Origin: Paramoeba atlantica
Taxonomy: Eukaryota; Discosea
DNA length: 64,000 nucleotides
Direction of reading: 5' to 3'
NCBI GenBank assembly: GCA_977017575.1
Contig: CDRNVI010000148.1
Span: 186,001 to 250,000 of the forward strand
Shown here one piece after another: positions 36,662 through 47,507 of this stretch. The first letter of the stretch is position 1. Each line of letters opens with the position of its first letter. The position numbers were made by a program, and so were the translations under genes. The notes beneath the pieces are model-generated. The model did not search any database. It worked only from the letters and a program-made list of their open reading frames with translations, and was not told the DNA's origin.

Positions 36662-37674
36662 TTAATTGCCTTTGTTGACACGGTAAGACAAGAACGATGA
36701 CCACCCAAAGACAAAGAGATTAACACAGAGGACTTGATATTGAACAGGAACAAACTTGAAATTGAATGCCATTCCAATTGGCCACACCTAATGCCACAAA
36801 AAAAAAAGAGTAAGATGGGGAAAAAAAAGAACAAAGCCAACAAAAAAGGAATATCACACGGAGAGAGAAAAAGAAACAAAACTGTGTAATTCATTTTCAT
36901 GATGGGAATAAAGTCATTTCGAAATTTGTTTGAAACTTCTTGAATCCCTCCTCCATTAGTCACCACTGAGTAAGTCAAGAAGAGGGAATTAGCGAATGGA
37001 CCAAAGAAGACCTGAAAGTTTTCAAAAGATAGATCAATAAATGAAGGGAGTAAATGAAGAAATCGAGAAGGAAAAATTACTTGATCCATTGCCAATTTTT
37101 TCACCACAGCAGATCCGGTAGTTCCAGGAATCCATTTTGGTAAGACCTTGGCGTACCTAAAAAGAAAATCATCCTCAGAAATTTTGATCGAGAAATATTT
37201 CGTCTTTTGGTTGGTGTTGGGTTGGGGAAAAAGAAAATATTGATTGATCAGAAAAAAATTGATCCAACGAACCAAAGATGGGCTGTTGGAGCAAAAAGAA
37301 AAGCTCCAAAGAAAGTCATTTTGAAAGATCTCTCTTTTTGCCATCCCTCACTGAACAAAAAAAGGGTCAGTTTTTAAATGAAAGACAAAGTTGTTTTCCA
37401 AAAGTTGGATTGTGTACCGTTCCAAAGTCCCATCAATCTTTTGACAAAGAACATCACCAGCGGTATATCTTGGATGAAAATTGTCAGGAGGTCATTTTGA
37501 AAAAAATAAAAAGCAATAAGAGAAATTACAGGAGAGCACCGGTCACAGATTTTGTGAAGAGTGGTCGTCTTTGAAGTTGCCTATTTTTTTTTGCAATCAA
37601 AACAAACCCCAGACAAAACAAAAGAGAAAGAAAAGGAAAGGACTTTGATACCTCCCATACCAAGCGGCGGCCAT
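36662..37674 (-). CDS. Mpv17/PMP22-family membrane protein, copy 2
   Basis: Seven coding exons (37674-37652, 37580-37530, 37468-37418, 37350-37273, 37156-37081, 37011-36883, 36787-36662) give 177 residues. It opens MAAAWYGRQLQRRPLFTKSV. The family motifs are GDVLCQKIDGTLE, FFGAFLFAPTAHLWY, LPKWIPGTTG, VWPIGMAFNFKFVPVQYQVL and a final WSSFLSY. The domain layout and all six intron positions and phases match copy 1. It lacks the Gln-rich tail of copy 1. The likely role is an organelle inner-membrane protein. Which copy keeps the ancestral function cannot be told from sequence. Confidence 0.88.
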
Positions 37675-37914
37675 GATCAGAAAAAGAGAAAAAAGAAAAA
37701 AAGCGTTTATCCACGTCAGCATAAAAAAAAAAATGGGTGTGTTTTGCGTTGAAAATATTTTTTCGACAATTTTTGCGCCATTTCTCCTCTTCTTCCTTCA
37801 GTTTTCTGGCGACGTGAATGTATTTTTGTGGGAAGAGAGTCTTAAAATTTAAATTATTAATTTTCAATTCCTATGATAAGGAAATAAAATCCCTTGGCAC
37901 GATTTTTTTTTTTG

Positions 37915-39438
37915 TCAGTCTTTTTGTTTTGCTTGAGTTCCTAAACAAATCTGAATTTGTTTCAAAGTCTGAGGTCCAATCTGCAATTTGGAATAATCAA
38001 AATGAGTTTGACCATCTTGACTTGTTGAAGAAGATTGATGGAGTCCAACATATTGGACCGCCCAACCACAGTAAGAGGGAAAATTAAGCCAGTCAATCAC
38101 TGGAATCGAAAAAGGATCCTCTCCCTTATTCTCCTGAAGACCAACTGTGGTGAGGGAATCCCTCTTCTTCTTCTTCTTCTTCTTTGAGATTAATTTTCTT
38201 CCCCAAGGACAATAACTTCGATGTTCACCACAAGGATCAAATTTTCCCTGATCGTCCAGAGAGATACATTTTCGTCGTCTTTTTCGGTTTGGGGATCCTG
38301 TTGATGATCCAGGAGAAGAAGGAGTTTCAGGAGATGTGATCGTCTTGGGGGTGCTAATCGATGTTTGGCAAAAAAGACAATGAAGATCAAAAGATTCACT
38401 ACTCTGACTCCCAACAGTGGCTTGACTTTCTTCTTCTTCAGTGCTGCTGTCGACAGCAACCCACCCCCACAAAGCAAGAACAACAGAACGAAAAAAAGGA
38501 TCTTTGTTCACATATTCAAGATTTGAAAGAATCCTATTTTCCTCTTCTACAATTCTTGAGGAGGAATCATCTCCTATTCGTCGTTGTTCAAAGAGAAATT
38601 TCCAAAAATAAGGAACGTCCAGGGAACTAATTTGATCACTAAAACTTTTCAAGAAAGTCTCACGAAGAAGAGGAACTTTTTCTTTTCTTAAAAGAAAAGA
38701 ATCGAGGCGAATTTGATAGTTCCTCAAGAGGGCACCACAGATTGCTCTTCGATCCCAATGAGAAGGGTTTTCTCCGAGGAATTTCTTCGAAATTTGATAT
38801 TGTTGGTCCTGTTGAACCACCACACCAGAAGATGATCCTTCATCGTGTTGTCGATCAACAAAAGAAGGGTAGTGAAGAGGTGCAACAATTGAGCCAAACA
38901 CTCCTGGGCATTGTCGATTTTTCCAGAGACAACAGGATCCGTGATTGGTGCATAAAAATTCTTTGACAGTCGCATTGATCAGACTCTCGTTTTTGGGATA
39001 ATAACGCATCACAGAACCAAGAACTTCTCGCTCTTCTTCTTCTTCTTGACTCCTTGAAGGTGTTGTTGCCACGTTCGTGTTATCTTCAGTTACATCTGTT
39101 TTACTGGTTTTTTCGTCGAGAAGCTGAGATAGTTTCTTTTCCAATTCACGGAAGTGGTGGCGATTCAATTGAACTTGACAAACAGAACATTGAGTTTGAT
39201 TGATTCCACTACATTCCCATCCGTGCAACGAACATTGGACAGGGCTCAAATAGTTTGGTTTCGCAAACCAAAAAGCAGGAGAATAAGATTTAACTCGAAC
39301 AGAATAACTCTCGTAATCCCAGTCATGAAACGAATTTTCTGAGGGAGTAGAGGTGGTTTCGGGAAGTGACGAAGAGAGAACAGGGAGATCTTGAAAAAAT
39401 CCAAGAACCCTCGAGATACGCCCTTCAGAGACAGCCAT
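37915..39438 (-). CDS. zc3hc1: ZC3HC1/NIPA-like (Rsm1-type) zinc-finger protein
   Basis: An intronless ORF of 507 residues starts at the ATG at 39438. YSPAFWFAKPNYLSPVQCSL, then HGWEC with CSVCQ, is the first C3HC zinc-binding module, a BIR-like fold shared by NIPA, Rsm1 and Pml39. A second half-module occurs near residues 370-420 (LHCLFC, then CGEHRSYCPW). Acidic and Lys-run linkers lie between. In animals and yeast these proteins sit at the nuclear basket next to TPR/Mlp; NIPA was also described as an SCF F-box-like subunit. No clear F-box is visible here. It is divergent from the sedolisin gene over a 237-bp spacer that contains a 13-bp minisatellite. Confidence 0.85.
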   Translation of the reverse strand: MAVSEGRISRVLGFFQDLPVLSSSLPETTSTPSENSFHDWDYESYSVRVKSYSPAFWFAKPNYLSPVQCSLHGWECSGINQTQCSVCQVQLNRHHFRELEKKLSQLLDEKTSKTDVTEDNTNVATTPSRSQEEEEEREVLGSVMRYYPKNESLINATVKEFLCTNHGSCCLWKNRQCPGVFGSIVAPLHYPSFVDRQHDEGSSSGVVVQQDQQYQISKKFLGENPSHWDRRAICGALLRNYQIRLDSFLLRKEKVPLLRETFLKSFSDQISSLDVPYFWKFLFEQRRIGDDSSSRIVEEENRILSNLEYVNKDPFFRSVVLALWGWVAVDSSTEEEESQATVGSQSSESFDLHCLFCQTSISTPKTITSPETPSSPGSSTGSPNRKRRRKCISLDDQGKFDPCGEHRSYCPWGRKLISKKKKKKKRDSLTTVGLQENKGEDPFSIPVIDWLNFPSYCGWAVQYVGLHQSSSTSQDGQTHFDYSKLQIGPQTLKQIQICLGTQAKQKD

Positions 39439-39445
39439 TCATCAC

Positions 39446-39522
39446 CCAAACAAACAAACAGACCAAACAAACAGACCAAACAAACAGACCAAACAAACAG
39501 ACCAAACAAACAGCACAAACCA
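39446..39522. repeat. 13-bp minisatellite in a divergent promoter
   Basis: The unit ccaaacaaacaga is repeated about five times between the ZC3HC1 and sedolisin start codons. It is a short CA/A-rich tandem array, and variation in copy number would change promoter spacing. Confidence 0.8.
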
Positions 39523-39675
39523 AAAACGGAACTTTTTTTAAAAAAACTTGTTCTCTTAAATTAGGAAAAAAATGGTTTGATACCCCTTATGATGACGTGG
39601 CGGAATTCTCGGAATACGCGAATCCTTCTCTTCTTTTTCCGAGCTTTTCTTTTTTGTGACATTCTCTTTTGTAAA

Positions 39676-42205
39676 ATGAGATCGGCTGTGTTTGCCCTTG
39701 TTGTCGTGTTGTTCGGGCTCGTGGCGAGCGAGAGCCGCTACACCTGGTCATGGGAGCCTCGTAAGGCTAGCCCTTGGGTTCTTCAAGCCAATGGGCCAAG
39801 TCCAAAGAAGGTTTTTGAGGTCAAAGTCGAATTGAAACTCCAAAACACTGACCAATTGGAACCATTGTTGATGGCTGTTTCTGAACCAACCTCCCCAAAA
39901 TATTCTCAACATTTGACTTCTGATGAATTGAAAGAAAAGTTCGCTCCACTTCCTGCATCTATTCAGGTCTTTTTTTTATCATCTTTTTGAGAAACATGTT
40001 TCGTTACATGACACCTTAAACAATCTTTGTATCAGAGTTTTGCTCACCCTCAAATCTCTAGATTGTCGGCAAATTTTTGAAAATCCGTGGTGCTCGTCAA
40101 GTTCGCCTTCGACCAAACGGAAGAGTGATGGTCGCTTTGATGACTGCTGAGCAAATCCAATCTACCTTTCAGGTTTCACTCCCTTTTTTTTTTCTTCCTC
40201 CCTTTTTTTTTGTTTTGTTTTCAAAACCAATTTTTACTGACTTGATATCAAACCTAGACACGGTTGGCTTACTATAAATACCAAGGAAGAGATCTTCAGA
40301 TTACTCGTGCTTTGGAAAGTTACTCTCTCCCTTCTGATGTTGCTGAACATGTTGATTTAGTCTCCGGTATGTTGGGTTTCCCTGGAGTTCGTTTCAAATC
40401 AGCTCGATCAAACTTGAATGTTGAAGGTTTTTTTTCATTTCGTTTTAAATCACTTTCTTGAAACCTTTTTTTGACTTTTTTATTTTTATTTTAGCAACTG
40501 CTCATGTCGATCCGGAGTACTTGTACAAAGCTTATGATGTCAATGAATCGCTTGCTCCTGTCGCTGGTTCATCCCAATCGGTTGTTGAGTTTGGAAGTGC
40601 TTATTATTTGGCGTCAGATCTCCAAAAATTTTTCAAGGTTTAAATCCTCAATAATAATTCATTTGGTCCAACACAATATTTTTGGATGAAATTGAAAATT
40701 TTTGAACAGACTTATGACCCCGTGATGGAGGGACAGGATATTCTTGACACTTATGGAACTCTTCAAAACCCAAAGACTTCAATTGAGGCCAACCTTGATG
40801 TAAGTGGAAGTTTTTTGTTGCACATTTTTATCGTTCCAACACTCCCCCACCCCACACCCCCAAAACTCTCTCCCACTGCTTTTTTGAATTTGCTTTTCTT
40901 CAATTTTTTTAAATCAGAATCTCTTGAAATAGGTTCAATACATCATGGGAATGGGAAACTTTATTGACACTTACATTTATTCCCAACCTGGTATTTATAT
41001 TTTGTTTTGTTACTGAAAAATATTCTTGGACTAAACAAAAAAGAACAGTTAATTCTGGAATTGAAGATGCGTTTTTGGAATATACAAATTATGTGTTAGA
41101 TCAACAGACCCCTGCTCTTGTTCAATCTATCAGGTTTTTTTTTATATCTTTTTTGTCACTCTCTCTCGTACGAATTTCTTCTTTGCATTTTAATCAACTG
41201 TCTGTTTTTATAGCTTCGGAGAATATGGTGGTGATTATGATAACCGTACCGTGCAAAAACTCAATGATAATTTTATGCAAATGGGAATTGAGGGCATCTC
41301 CATTCTTTTGGCCTCTGGTGATAATGGTTCGTTCTTTGTTTCTCTTCCTTTTATCTTTTGTGTAATGAACAACAATGGAGTTTTCCACTCTTTTGCTGAT
41401 ATTTTTTGTCTCTTTCAGGTGTTGGTTGTAACCATGATTGTAGCTCTTTCGAATTTGATTTTCCATCTTCACCCTACATTACAATGGTTGGGGCGACAGA
41501 GTTCGACTCGAAGACTGGAGTTGAAACTGGTGCCACTCTGTCTTCTGGTGGTTTTTCTGCCGATTATATCCGTCCCTCTTATCAAGAGAGTTAGTGTGTT
41601 TCCTTCCTTCCTTCTCTCTCTCTCTCTCTTTTTTTTCTTTTTTGCTTCTTTCTCGTTCTTTTTTTCTCTACACAGAATATTCAAAAAAGAAAAAAAACAA
41701 TAGGTGCTGTGAATGGCTACTTCAATTCTGGAGTGGAATTGCCCTCCTCTTCTTTATATTATGGTGCAGGTCGGGCATACCCCGATATGGCTGCTGCTGG
41801 AGTCGATGTCGAGATTGTGAACAATGGCAAAGATACTCTTGTTTCTGGAACTTCTTGTTCTGCCCCCATCTTCTCTGGGTTGGTCGGTTTGATGAACAAC
41901 GAAAGAATGCTCAGGGGGAAGTCCTCTCTTGGCTTTTTGAACCCCTTTTTGTACGCCAACCCTGATGCCTTTACTGATATTACTGTTGGAAATAATCAAG
42001 ATTGTCCTTTGCTTTCCGGATGTTGTTGTGATGGATTTGACGCAACAACTGGTTGGGATCCAGGTTAATGTGAACTCCAACTCTATTCTATTTTTTGTTT
42101 GTGTTTTTCAATTTTATACTCACAATCCCCTTTTTTTTTTCAGTGACTGGTCTTGGGTCTCCTGTTTACTCGAAACTTCGAGTTGCTGCTTTGCAGCTTC
42201 CTTGA
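39676..42205 (+). CDS. sedolisin / tripeptidyl-peptidase family S53 protease
   Basis: Eleven coding exons (39676-39966, 40062-40172, 40258-40426, 40495-40637, 40710-40799, 40933-40990, 41049-41133, 41214-41326, 41419-41589, 41704-42063, 42144-42205) give 550 residues. It has a signal peptide (MRSAVFALVVVLFGLVASE). A pro-kumamolisin activation domain follows (LKLQNTDQLEPLL, SPKYSQHLT, AHVDPEYLYKAYDV). The catalytic domain shows E264 and D268 in SIEANLD, followed by VQYIMGMG; ASGDNG; YPDMAAAG; and catalytic S461 in SGTSCSAP. GWDPVTGLGSP near the C-terminus is the calcium site. All S53 catalytic residues are present. It would be an acid lysosomal or secreted endo- or tripeptidyl-peptidase. Confidence 0.95.
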
Positions 42206-42389
42206 AAAGGGTTTTTTATGACCCATCTTGGTGATTTGGTTGCGTGATTTTACAATGTTCAATAAACCATCACCTTCCCACACCCCCAAGAATATTTTCT
42301 TCCTCCAAAATATTGTTTGATTGGAAAATCAAAAGAGAGAGAAGGAAAGAACAAAATTGTGATTAATGAAAGTACAACTTTTTTTTATT

Positions 42390-43079
42390 TTAAAATGTTT
42401 CGATTGCATCGTCGATTGTCTTCTTGCAAAAAGGACAGGAACTCTTTTCAGGCAACTTTATCGCACAAGCAATGCAGAGTTGTCGATGCCCACAAGGAAT
42501 AAAAACGATCTTCTTGTGATTCTCGTAACAAATAGTACACGCGTTTTCGTCATCCTTTCCATCATCCGATGAGATTGGAGTATCATGACTCAAATCAAAT
42601 TTAGTCGACCAAGAAGAATGTTGTTCCTTTTTCTCTTTGGGCTTTGTGGTGGTAGAAGTTCTGCCGTTGACTGAAACGGAGAACGTGCAGCTATCAAACG
42701 TGCAGTTACTAAATAAACCAAAGCTTGAAGAAAAAGAAGGTGGGACAGACGAGCTGGGAGTGCTGGGAGTGCTGGATCCATTCTTTCCATTAATAATTCC
42801 ATGATTTCCAGTAATTTGACCATTTTTTCCAGTAATTTTTCCGTTGTTGCCTCGAATCGTCCCATGATCCCCTTTGATAGATGTGTTGTTTCCGTTCACT
42901 CGTGCGTGATGGCCGAGCACCTTCGCATTATTTCCAGTCACAGTACAATGATGGCCAAAGACCTTAGCATTATTGCCGGTGACAACACAGTGATCTCCAT
43001 GGATGTTGGAATTGTTTCCGGTAACGACCAAATGATTTCCACGGAGGGTCAGATTGTTTCCAGTGTAAACTTTGCTCAT
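42390..43079 (-). CDS. RING-finger protein with N-terminal GNN repeats
   Basis: An intronless ORF of 229 residues starts at the ATG at 43079 (MSKVYTGNN). Residues 1-100 are about fourteen short repeats of the form VTGNNAKVxGHH, with G-N-N or G-x-H at fixed spacing, suggesting a small beta-solenoid. A Ser/Pro linker follows. The C-terminal RING reads CTIC, then PCGHRQLCIACA and CPFC, a complete C3HC4 set, so E3 ubiquitin ligase activity is likely. Similar GNN-repeat plus RING architecture is, to my knowledge, seen in some protists and in large DNA viruses that infect them; I could not search this. It lies between the convergent sedolisin gene and the 14-3-3 gene. Confidence 0.8.
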   Translation of the reverse strand: MSKVYTGNNLTLRGNHLVVTGNNSNIHGDHCVVTGNNAKVFGHHCTVTGNNAKVLGHHARVNGNNTSIKGDHGTIRGNNGKITGKNGQITGNHGIINGKNGSSTPSTPSSSVPPSFSSSFGLFSNCTFDSCTFSVSVNGRTSTTTKPKEKKEQHSSWSTKFDLSHDTPISSDDGKDDENACTICYENHKKIVFIPCGHRQLCIACAIKLPEKSSCPFCKKTIDDAIETF

Positions 43080-43475
43080 GTGGAACGAAACCTTAGAGAT
43101 GAAAAATTGCGGCCAACAAAACAAAAGAGAAAATTCAGCGAAAATTAAAATGGCGACATTCACAGAGTACGATTATTGAGGAGGGAGGATCAAAATTTGA
43201 TGAAACAAAATTCTTTTTCACACAAAAAATCAAAACTCGTAATTTTCATGCGTTTCAGGTTTTTTGAAATTTTGAGCCGTTATTTTTAGTGGAAAAAAGA
43301 AAAGAAAAAGAAGCGTTCCTCAACGTTCACCTGAAGCCAAAAATGGTTTCTTCGAATCCCAGCTCGGGTTTCTCTTTCGGAAATATCAATAAAAATTGAC
43401 CAAGGAAAAAAATTATGAGAGAAGGGCACACATGTTTTAGTGTTTTAATAATAATATATACAGTGTTTTATTTGC
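43080..43475. other. intergenic, nothing recognised
   Basis: This spans the upstream region of the RING gene and the 3' end of the 14-3-3 gene. It is AT-rich with short homopolymer runs and a poly-A-site-like AATAATAATA stretch at about 43447. No ORF, RNA or repeat is supported. Confidence 0.4.
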
Positions 43476-44237
43476 TTAGTCCTTATCTTCCTCATCCTCA
43501 TCATCTCCTCCAGGGGAGTTGTCTTGCAATTCAGAGGTCCAAAGAGTCAAGTTGTCTCTCAAGAGTTGCATGATCAAGGTGCTATCCTTGTATTCATCCT
43601 CATCAAGAGTATCAATTTGAGCAATAGCGTCCTCGAAGGCTTGCTTGGCGAGCTTGATGGCCTTGTCGGGGTTGTGGAGGATCTCGTATTGGAAGACAGA
43701 GTAGTTCAAACCAAGACCGAGACGGATGGGGTTGGTGGACTCGAGTTCCTTAGCGAGTTCGGAAGCTTCGTTGTAGGCAGCAGCAGAGTTCTCAGAGGCC
43801 TTGGAGAGAGCATCATCGGTGGAAAACTCAGCCAAATATCGGTAATAATCTCCCTTCATCTTGTGGAAGAAGACCTTGGATTCAGCGGAAGAAGCGGACT
43901 TGATCAAGTTCTCATCGAGGAGAGAGAGGATATCACCACAAAGGTTGTTCAATTCCTTCTCGACAGTCTTTCTGTATTCTTGGATCTTTTGGACGTTTTG
44001 GGTGTTTCCCTTGGATTCCTCCTTCTGTTCGATGGAGGAGATGATTCTCCAGGAAGCACGGCGAGCACCAATAACGTTCTTGTAGGAGACGGAGAGGAGA
44101 TTTCTCTCTTCAACGGTCAATTCAACATTCAATTGAGCAATCTTCTTCATGGCTTCAACCATCTCATCGTACCTCTCGGCAGATTCGGCGAGCTTGGCCA
44201 TAAAGACCGATTCTTCACGTACTTTGTCGTTGGCCAT
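43476..44237 (-). CDS. 14-3-3 protein
   Basis: An intronless ORF of 253 residues starts at the ATG at 44237 ([20 protein letters not shown]). Signatures are [30 protein letters not shown] and the second PROSITE-type motif [20 protein letters not shown]. The phosphopeptide pocket residues K, R, R and Y of the family are in [23 protein letters not shown] and GLGLNYSVF. The acidic tail ends in DEDEEDKD. It forms homo- or heterodimers that bind phosphoserine and phosphothreonine clients. Codon choice is strongly biased, as in eL22, indicating high expression. The upstream in-frame extension to 44381 lacks family similarity and was not used. Confidence 0.96.
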   Translation of the reverse strand: MANDKVREESVFMAKLAESAERYDEMVEAMKKIAQLNVELTVEERNLLSVSYKNVIGARRASWRIISSIEQKEESKGNTQNVQKIQEYRKTVEKELNNLCGDILSLLDENLIKSASSAESKVFFHKMKGDYYRYLAEFSTDDALSKASENSAAAYNEASELAKELESTNPIRLGLGLNYSVFQYEILHNPDKAIKLAKQAFEDAIAQIDTLDEDEYKDSTLIMQLLRDNLTLWTSELQDNSPGGDDEDEEDKD

Positions 44238-44623
44238 AATTTCTTCAAAAATGTGATGTGAGATTGGGAGTTTCTCGAAAACAGAAAAAAGAAAAACAAA
44301 AGAGCGAAATTGGGTGACGTCCTTTTCTTGTGACGAGGAACGTTTTTTGACATTTCGAAATGTTTTGGCCTTTTGGGCCAATTTTATGAACCTTTGTATG
44401 ATTTTCGCCCATTTTTTTTCAACCCCCGAAAATAATTTTTCACAGAAAAATGCTGGCCAAGGTACCTAAATTTAGGGCTCCTAAAACTGTGAACATGTCT
44501 AAAAAAGGGAATTTTTCTCTTATTACAAGATTCAAGCAAGATTTTACTCTTTTTCCGATTTTGTCGGATTTTTTTGTTTGTCTTTTTTTTTTTTGAAGTG
44601 AAGCTTGAGATGAGGTGAGAAAA
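44238..44623. other. divergent promoter region of 14-3-3 and AGC kinase
   Basis: About 386 bp separates the two divergent starts. A T run (44584-44594) lies just before the kinase start. I see no conserved motif with confidence. Confidence 0.4.
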
Positions 44624-47133
44624 ATGGGGAATCAAATTAGTAAACGAACAGCAGTGGGCGAACATACTTTTCGTCTCCATTACCCCTTGGGTCCCACTAG
44701 TAATGGAACTCTTTGGAAGGTTTTTTTTTTCATTGAATCAATTCTTTTGAATCAATTCGAGATAATAGTTTTTTTTTTTCTTCTTTTTTTTGTCTTTCAG
44801 GGCGGGTATCGAGATGGGAAAGACGAATTTGCGATCAAAGTCGTTCCAGCCAAAACAGTTGCTGTTGAAAAGATCTTTGACAATCTTCTTATTGAAAGAG
44901 AAATCATGATTTCCGTTGGCTCAAAGTTCATTTTTCTTTTTCTTGTTTTCTTTTTCATTCCTCTCCCCTTTGCAAAAAAAAAAAAGACTAATTCCACCAA
45001 ACTCGACAGGAACCCTTTTATCGCTCCTCTTTATTACTCTTTTTCATCACCAACCGCTTTCTACTTCGTGATGCCAAAACAAACAACAGGTTTATTTCTT
45101 TTGACATTTTTTGAATCAACAAAACATCTTGTGTGTGTGTGATTCTCAAGGTCATTTCCTTCATTTAGGAAACTTGTTTTTCGTTCTTCGTTGTCTCGCA
45201 CAGGTCTGTTCTGATGATCTCTTTTCTTCTCATAATGGGATCACTCACTCATTCAATCAATCTCCAAATAATTGATTTTCACCAAAATAGCCCTTCACAG
45301 AAACTCAAGCACGTTTTTATGCTTGTGAAGTAATTGTTGCTTTGGAAGCTCTTCATCAAAATCATTACGTTTATCGAGGTTCTCATATTTTATATTCATA
45401 TTACTTGGTCATTTTGAGAAAATTTATATTCTTTTTTTATTATTAGATTCTTATATCTTCATTTTATTCTCTTATCATTTTTAAGGTCTTTTAATTCTGA
45501 ATATTTGATTTCATCAGATTTAAAATTGGAAAATGTCTCCCTCACTCCGGAGGGTCATGTCATGCTCCATGATTTTGGCTTTTCAAGGTTTTCTTTTGCA
45601 CCCTCTTTTCGTAAATCTTTTTCTGTTCTCTGATTTTTTTTCCTGACAGAAAAGCTTCTCCTCCTCTCTGTCGGTTTCTCTCTTTCTCCTTTTTGTGTTG
45701 TGTGGATGATTTTCCCTCTGAAAGGGCCTTACAACTTAATATCTCTTTTTTGAAAGGGTTCACTCATTTTCTGGATCAAATATCTATATTTCACCAGAAA
45801 TTTTGACGGATCGAGGAGATGGGCATTCCTTTTCCGTTGATTGGTGGAGCCTTGGTGTCTTCTTATTTCTTCTGTTGACCCAAAAGGTACCTTTTTTTTT
45901 TCAGAATCTTTTTGATCCTTCTTTTAAAATTTTTTTCGTTTCTCTTGAAAGGCTCCGTTTTTTTCGGAAAAAAATGAAGAAATCTTTGAATTGATCCAGC
46001 AAGCAAAGTTGCCAGATCTTGAACCATTTGGATTTACCCCTCACACAAACTCTCTTTTGGAGGAGGTTTTTCTTGACCTTCAAAAGTATTTTCTTAAAAA
46101 AGGCTAACACAAAAATTAATTTTTCACAGTTATTGACAAGGAATCCTCGAAAAAGGCTTGGTTCTGTTCCTTCTCGAGCCAAAAGAAAAAAAGGTTTTTT
46201 GTTTTTGATTTTCTTTTAACAATCTTATTTTCAACCCCTCTTCTGTAAATTGGCGAAATAGTTAAGTGGTAAAATTCTCGCTTTGGGTGCGAGAGGCCCG
46301 GGTTCGATTCCCGGTTTCGCCCATTTTTTTCTTTTTTCTTTTTTTTTTTTTTTTTTTCTTTTTCGAATTATTTTTTTGCAGAGGAAGTAGAACCACAGGA
46401 TGCAGGTCCAAACGGGGCTGAATTTGTCAAACAACATCCTTTTTTTGAGGTTTACTGTTTTGTTAAATTTTTTAAAATCATCCTATTTTCCCGTGCTGAT
46501 GTTCGACTAAAGAGAGTGCATTGGAGCGATGTCCCGCAGAAAAAATTAGTCCCGCCTATCATCCCATCGACTCTTCGACGAAAGGTTTTATTTTTGCTTC
46601 GATTGTCGTTTGTATTTTCTGTTTTAATATTTTGAAATGATAGGAGTTTGATACTTCCCCTCCTGAACCTCTTGGAGACCTCTCTGAAGAGCAAGTTTGT
46701 TTTTCTTTTTTTTTTCTCGAGTTGTTTGTTTCTGAGTGGACTTATTTTTTTATTCCAGAAAGAATATATTGAAGAACGAAGAATGCCCTTCCACTACAAC
46801 ATCTTTGAGGAAAAGAAAAATTCTTCAAGGAGAAGTTCAATTCCTAATTCTGGAAGAAAACATTCCATTGTCGGTCAGGAAACGCAAGAAGACAATAAAG
46901 AAGGCAACAAAGAAGACAACAAAGAAGACAACAAAGAAGAAGAAAAGGAGGAAGATGTGCTGCAGATTCTTTGTAAGAACTGTAAACAAAAGATTAGTGT
47001 GTTCGATGTGGATTCTCATTCAAGTGTCTGTGCAACAGCAAGTAACACAACAATAAGTAACACAACAACAACAACAACAACAACAACAACTGATGAACAT
47101 TCCTCCCCAATCGATTCCTCTCCCCCGACTTGA
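44624..47133 (+). CDS. AGC-family Ser/Thr kinase with predicted N-myristoylation and C2HC finger
   Basis: Thirteen coding exons (44624-44719, 44801-44925, 45010-45089, 45169-45203, 45291-45378, 45518-45587, 45757-45886, 45952-46065, 46130-46193, 46382-46449, 46513-46584, 46644-46694, 46759-47133) give 455 residues. MGNQISKR is a good N-myristoylation signal. Kinase motifs are FAIKVV, YRDLKLEN (HRD site), LHDFGFS, YISPEIL and DWWSLGV, followed by RNPRKRLGS and the AGC tail WSDVPQKKLVPP. The glycine loop is poor (LGPTSNGTLWKGG). The C-terminal region is Lys/Glu- and Asn/Thr-rich and holds CKNC-x11-H-x3-C, a C2HC finger. Close to PKA/PKC/S6K-type kinases, but no exact subfamily is assigned. Intron 9 (46194-46381) contains tRNA-Pro. 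Confidence 0.88.
46252..46322 (+). tRNA. tRNA-Pro, anticodon TGG
   Basis: The 71-nt cloverleaf is identical to the tRNA-Pro at 10290 except base 34: the loop is TTTGGGT, so the anticodon is TGG. Acceptor, D arm, T arm (TTCGATT) and discriminator C are intact, and a T run follows. It lies in the sense orientation inside intron 9 of the AGC kinase gene. Immediate flanks (TGTAAATT before, CATTTTTTTCT after) also match those of the other copy. Confidence 0.96.
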
Positions 47134-47507
47134 CGAAGGAGAAAGAAGAAAATGAAGAAGTCTCCAAGGTGATAAAAGGAGACCTTTTCAGTCTGATAAT
47201 CAATTGTTGACTTTCCTTCTCTTGAAGAGAAGATTAGATGAAATTACCTGGTGAAACCATTTTGGAACTTGGTGATTGATGCTTTGTCCACAATTTGATA
47301 TCTTTTGTCGTATGTGACTTTTTGGAAAAGGTTGGCGTTCATGATACAAACAAAAAACAACATATAACCAAAAAAAACATTGAAAAACATTTCCCCCCTC
47401 TAGATTCAAATATGTAAGAATATCATCATCATGTTCTCAGTCTCTTTCTTGTTTCTTTTTTATTTTAATTCCAATTTTATTGATGATTATTGAGTTTTTA
47501 CTTAATA
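47134..47507. other. convergent spacer, nothing recognised
   Basis: This lies between the converging ends of the AGC kinase and the Ser/Pro/Gln-rich gene. It is AT-rich, with several ATCATCATC and TTTATT stretches. Short ORFs are present in several frames but none shows coding character. Confidence 0.4.

Noticed and set aside
39446-39522. CRISPR-like short repeats
   Set aside because: Direct 13-bp minisatellite without spacers in a eukaryotic promoter.
43524-44261. 245-codon plus-strand ORF opposite 14-3-3
   Set aside because: Shadow of a codon-biased gene; the minus strand matches 14-3-3 throughout.
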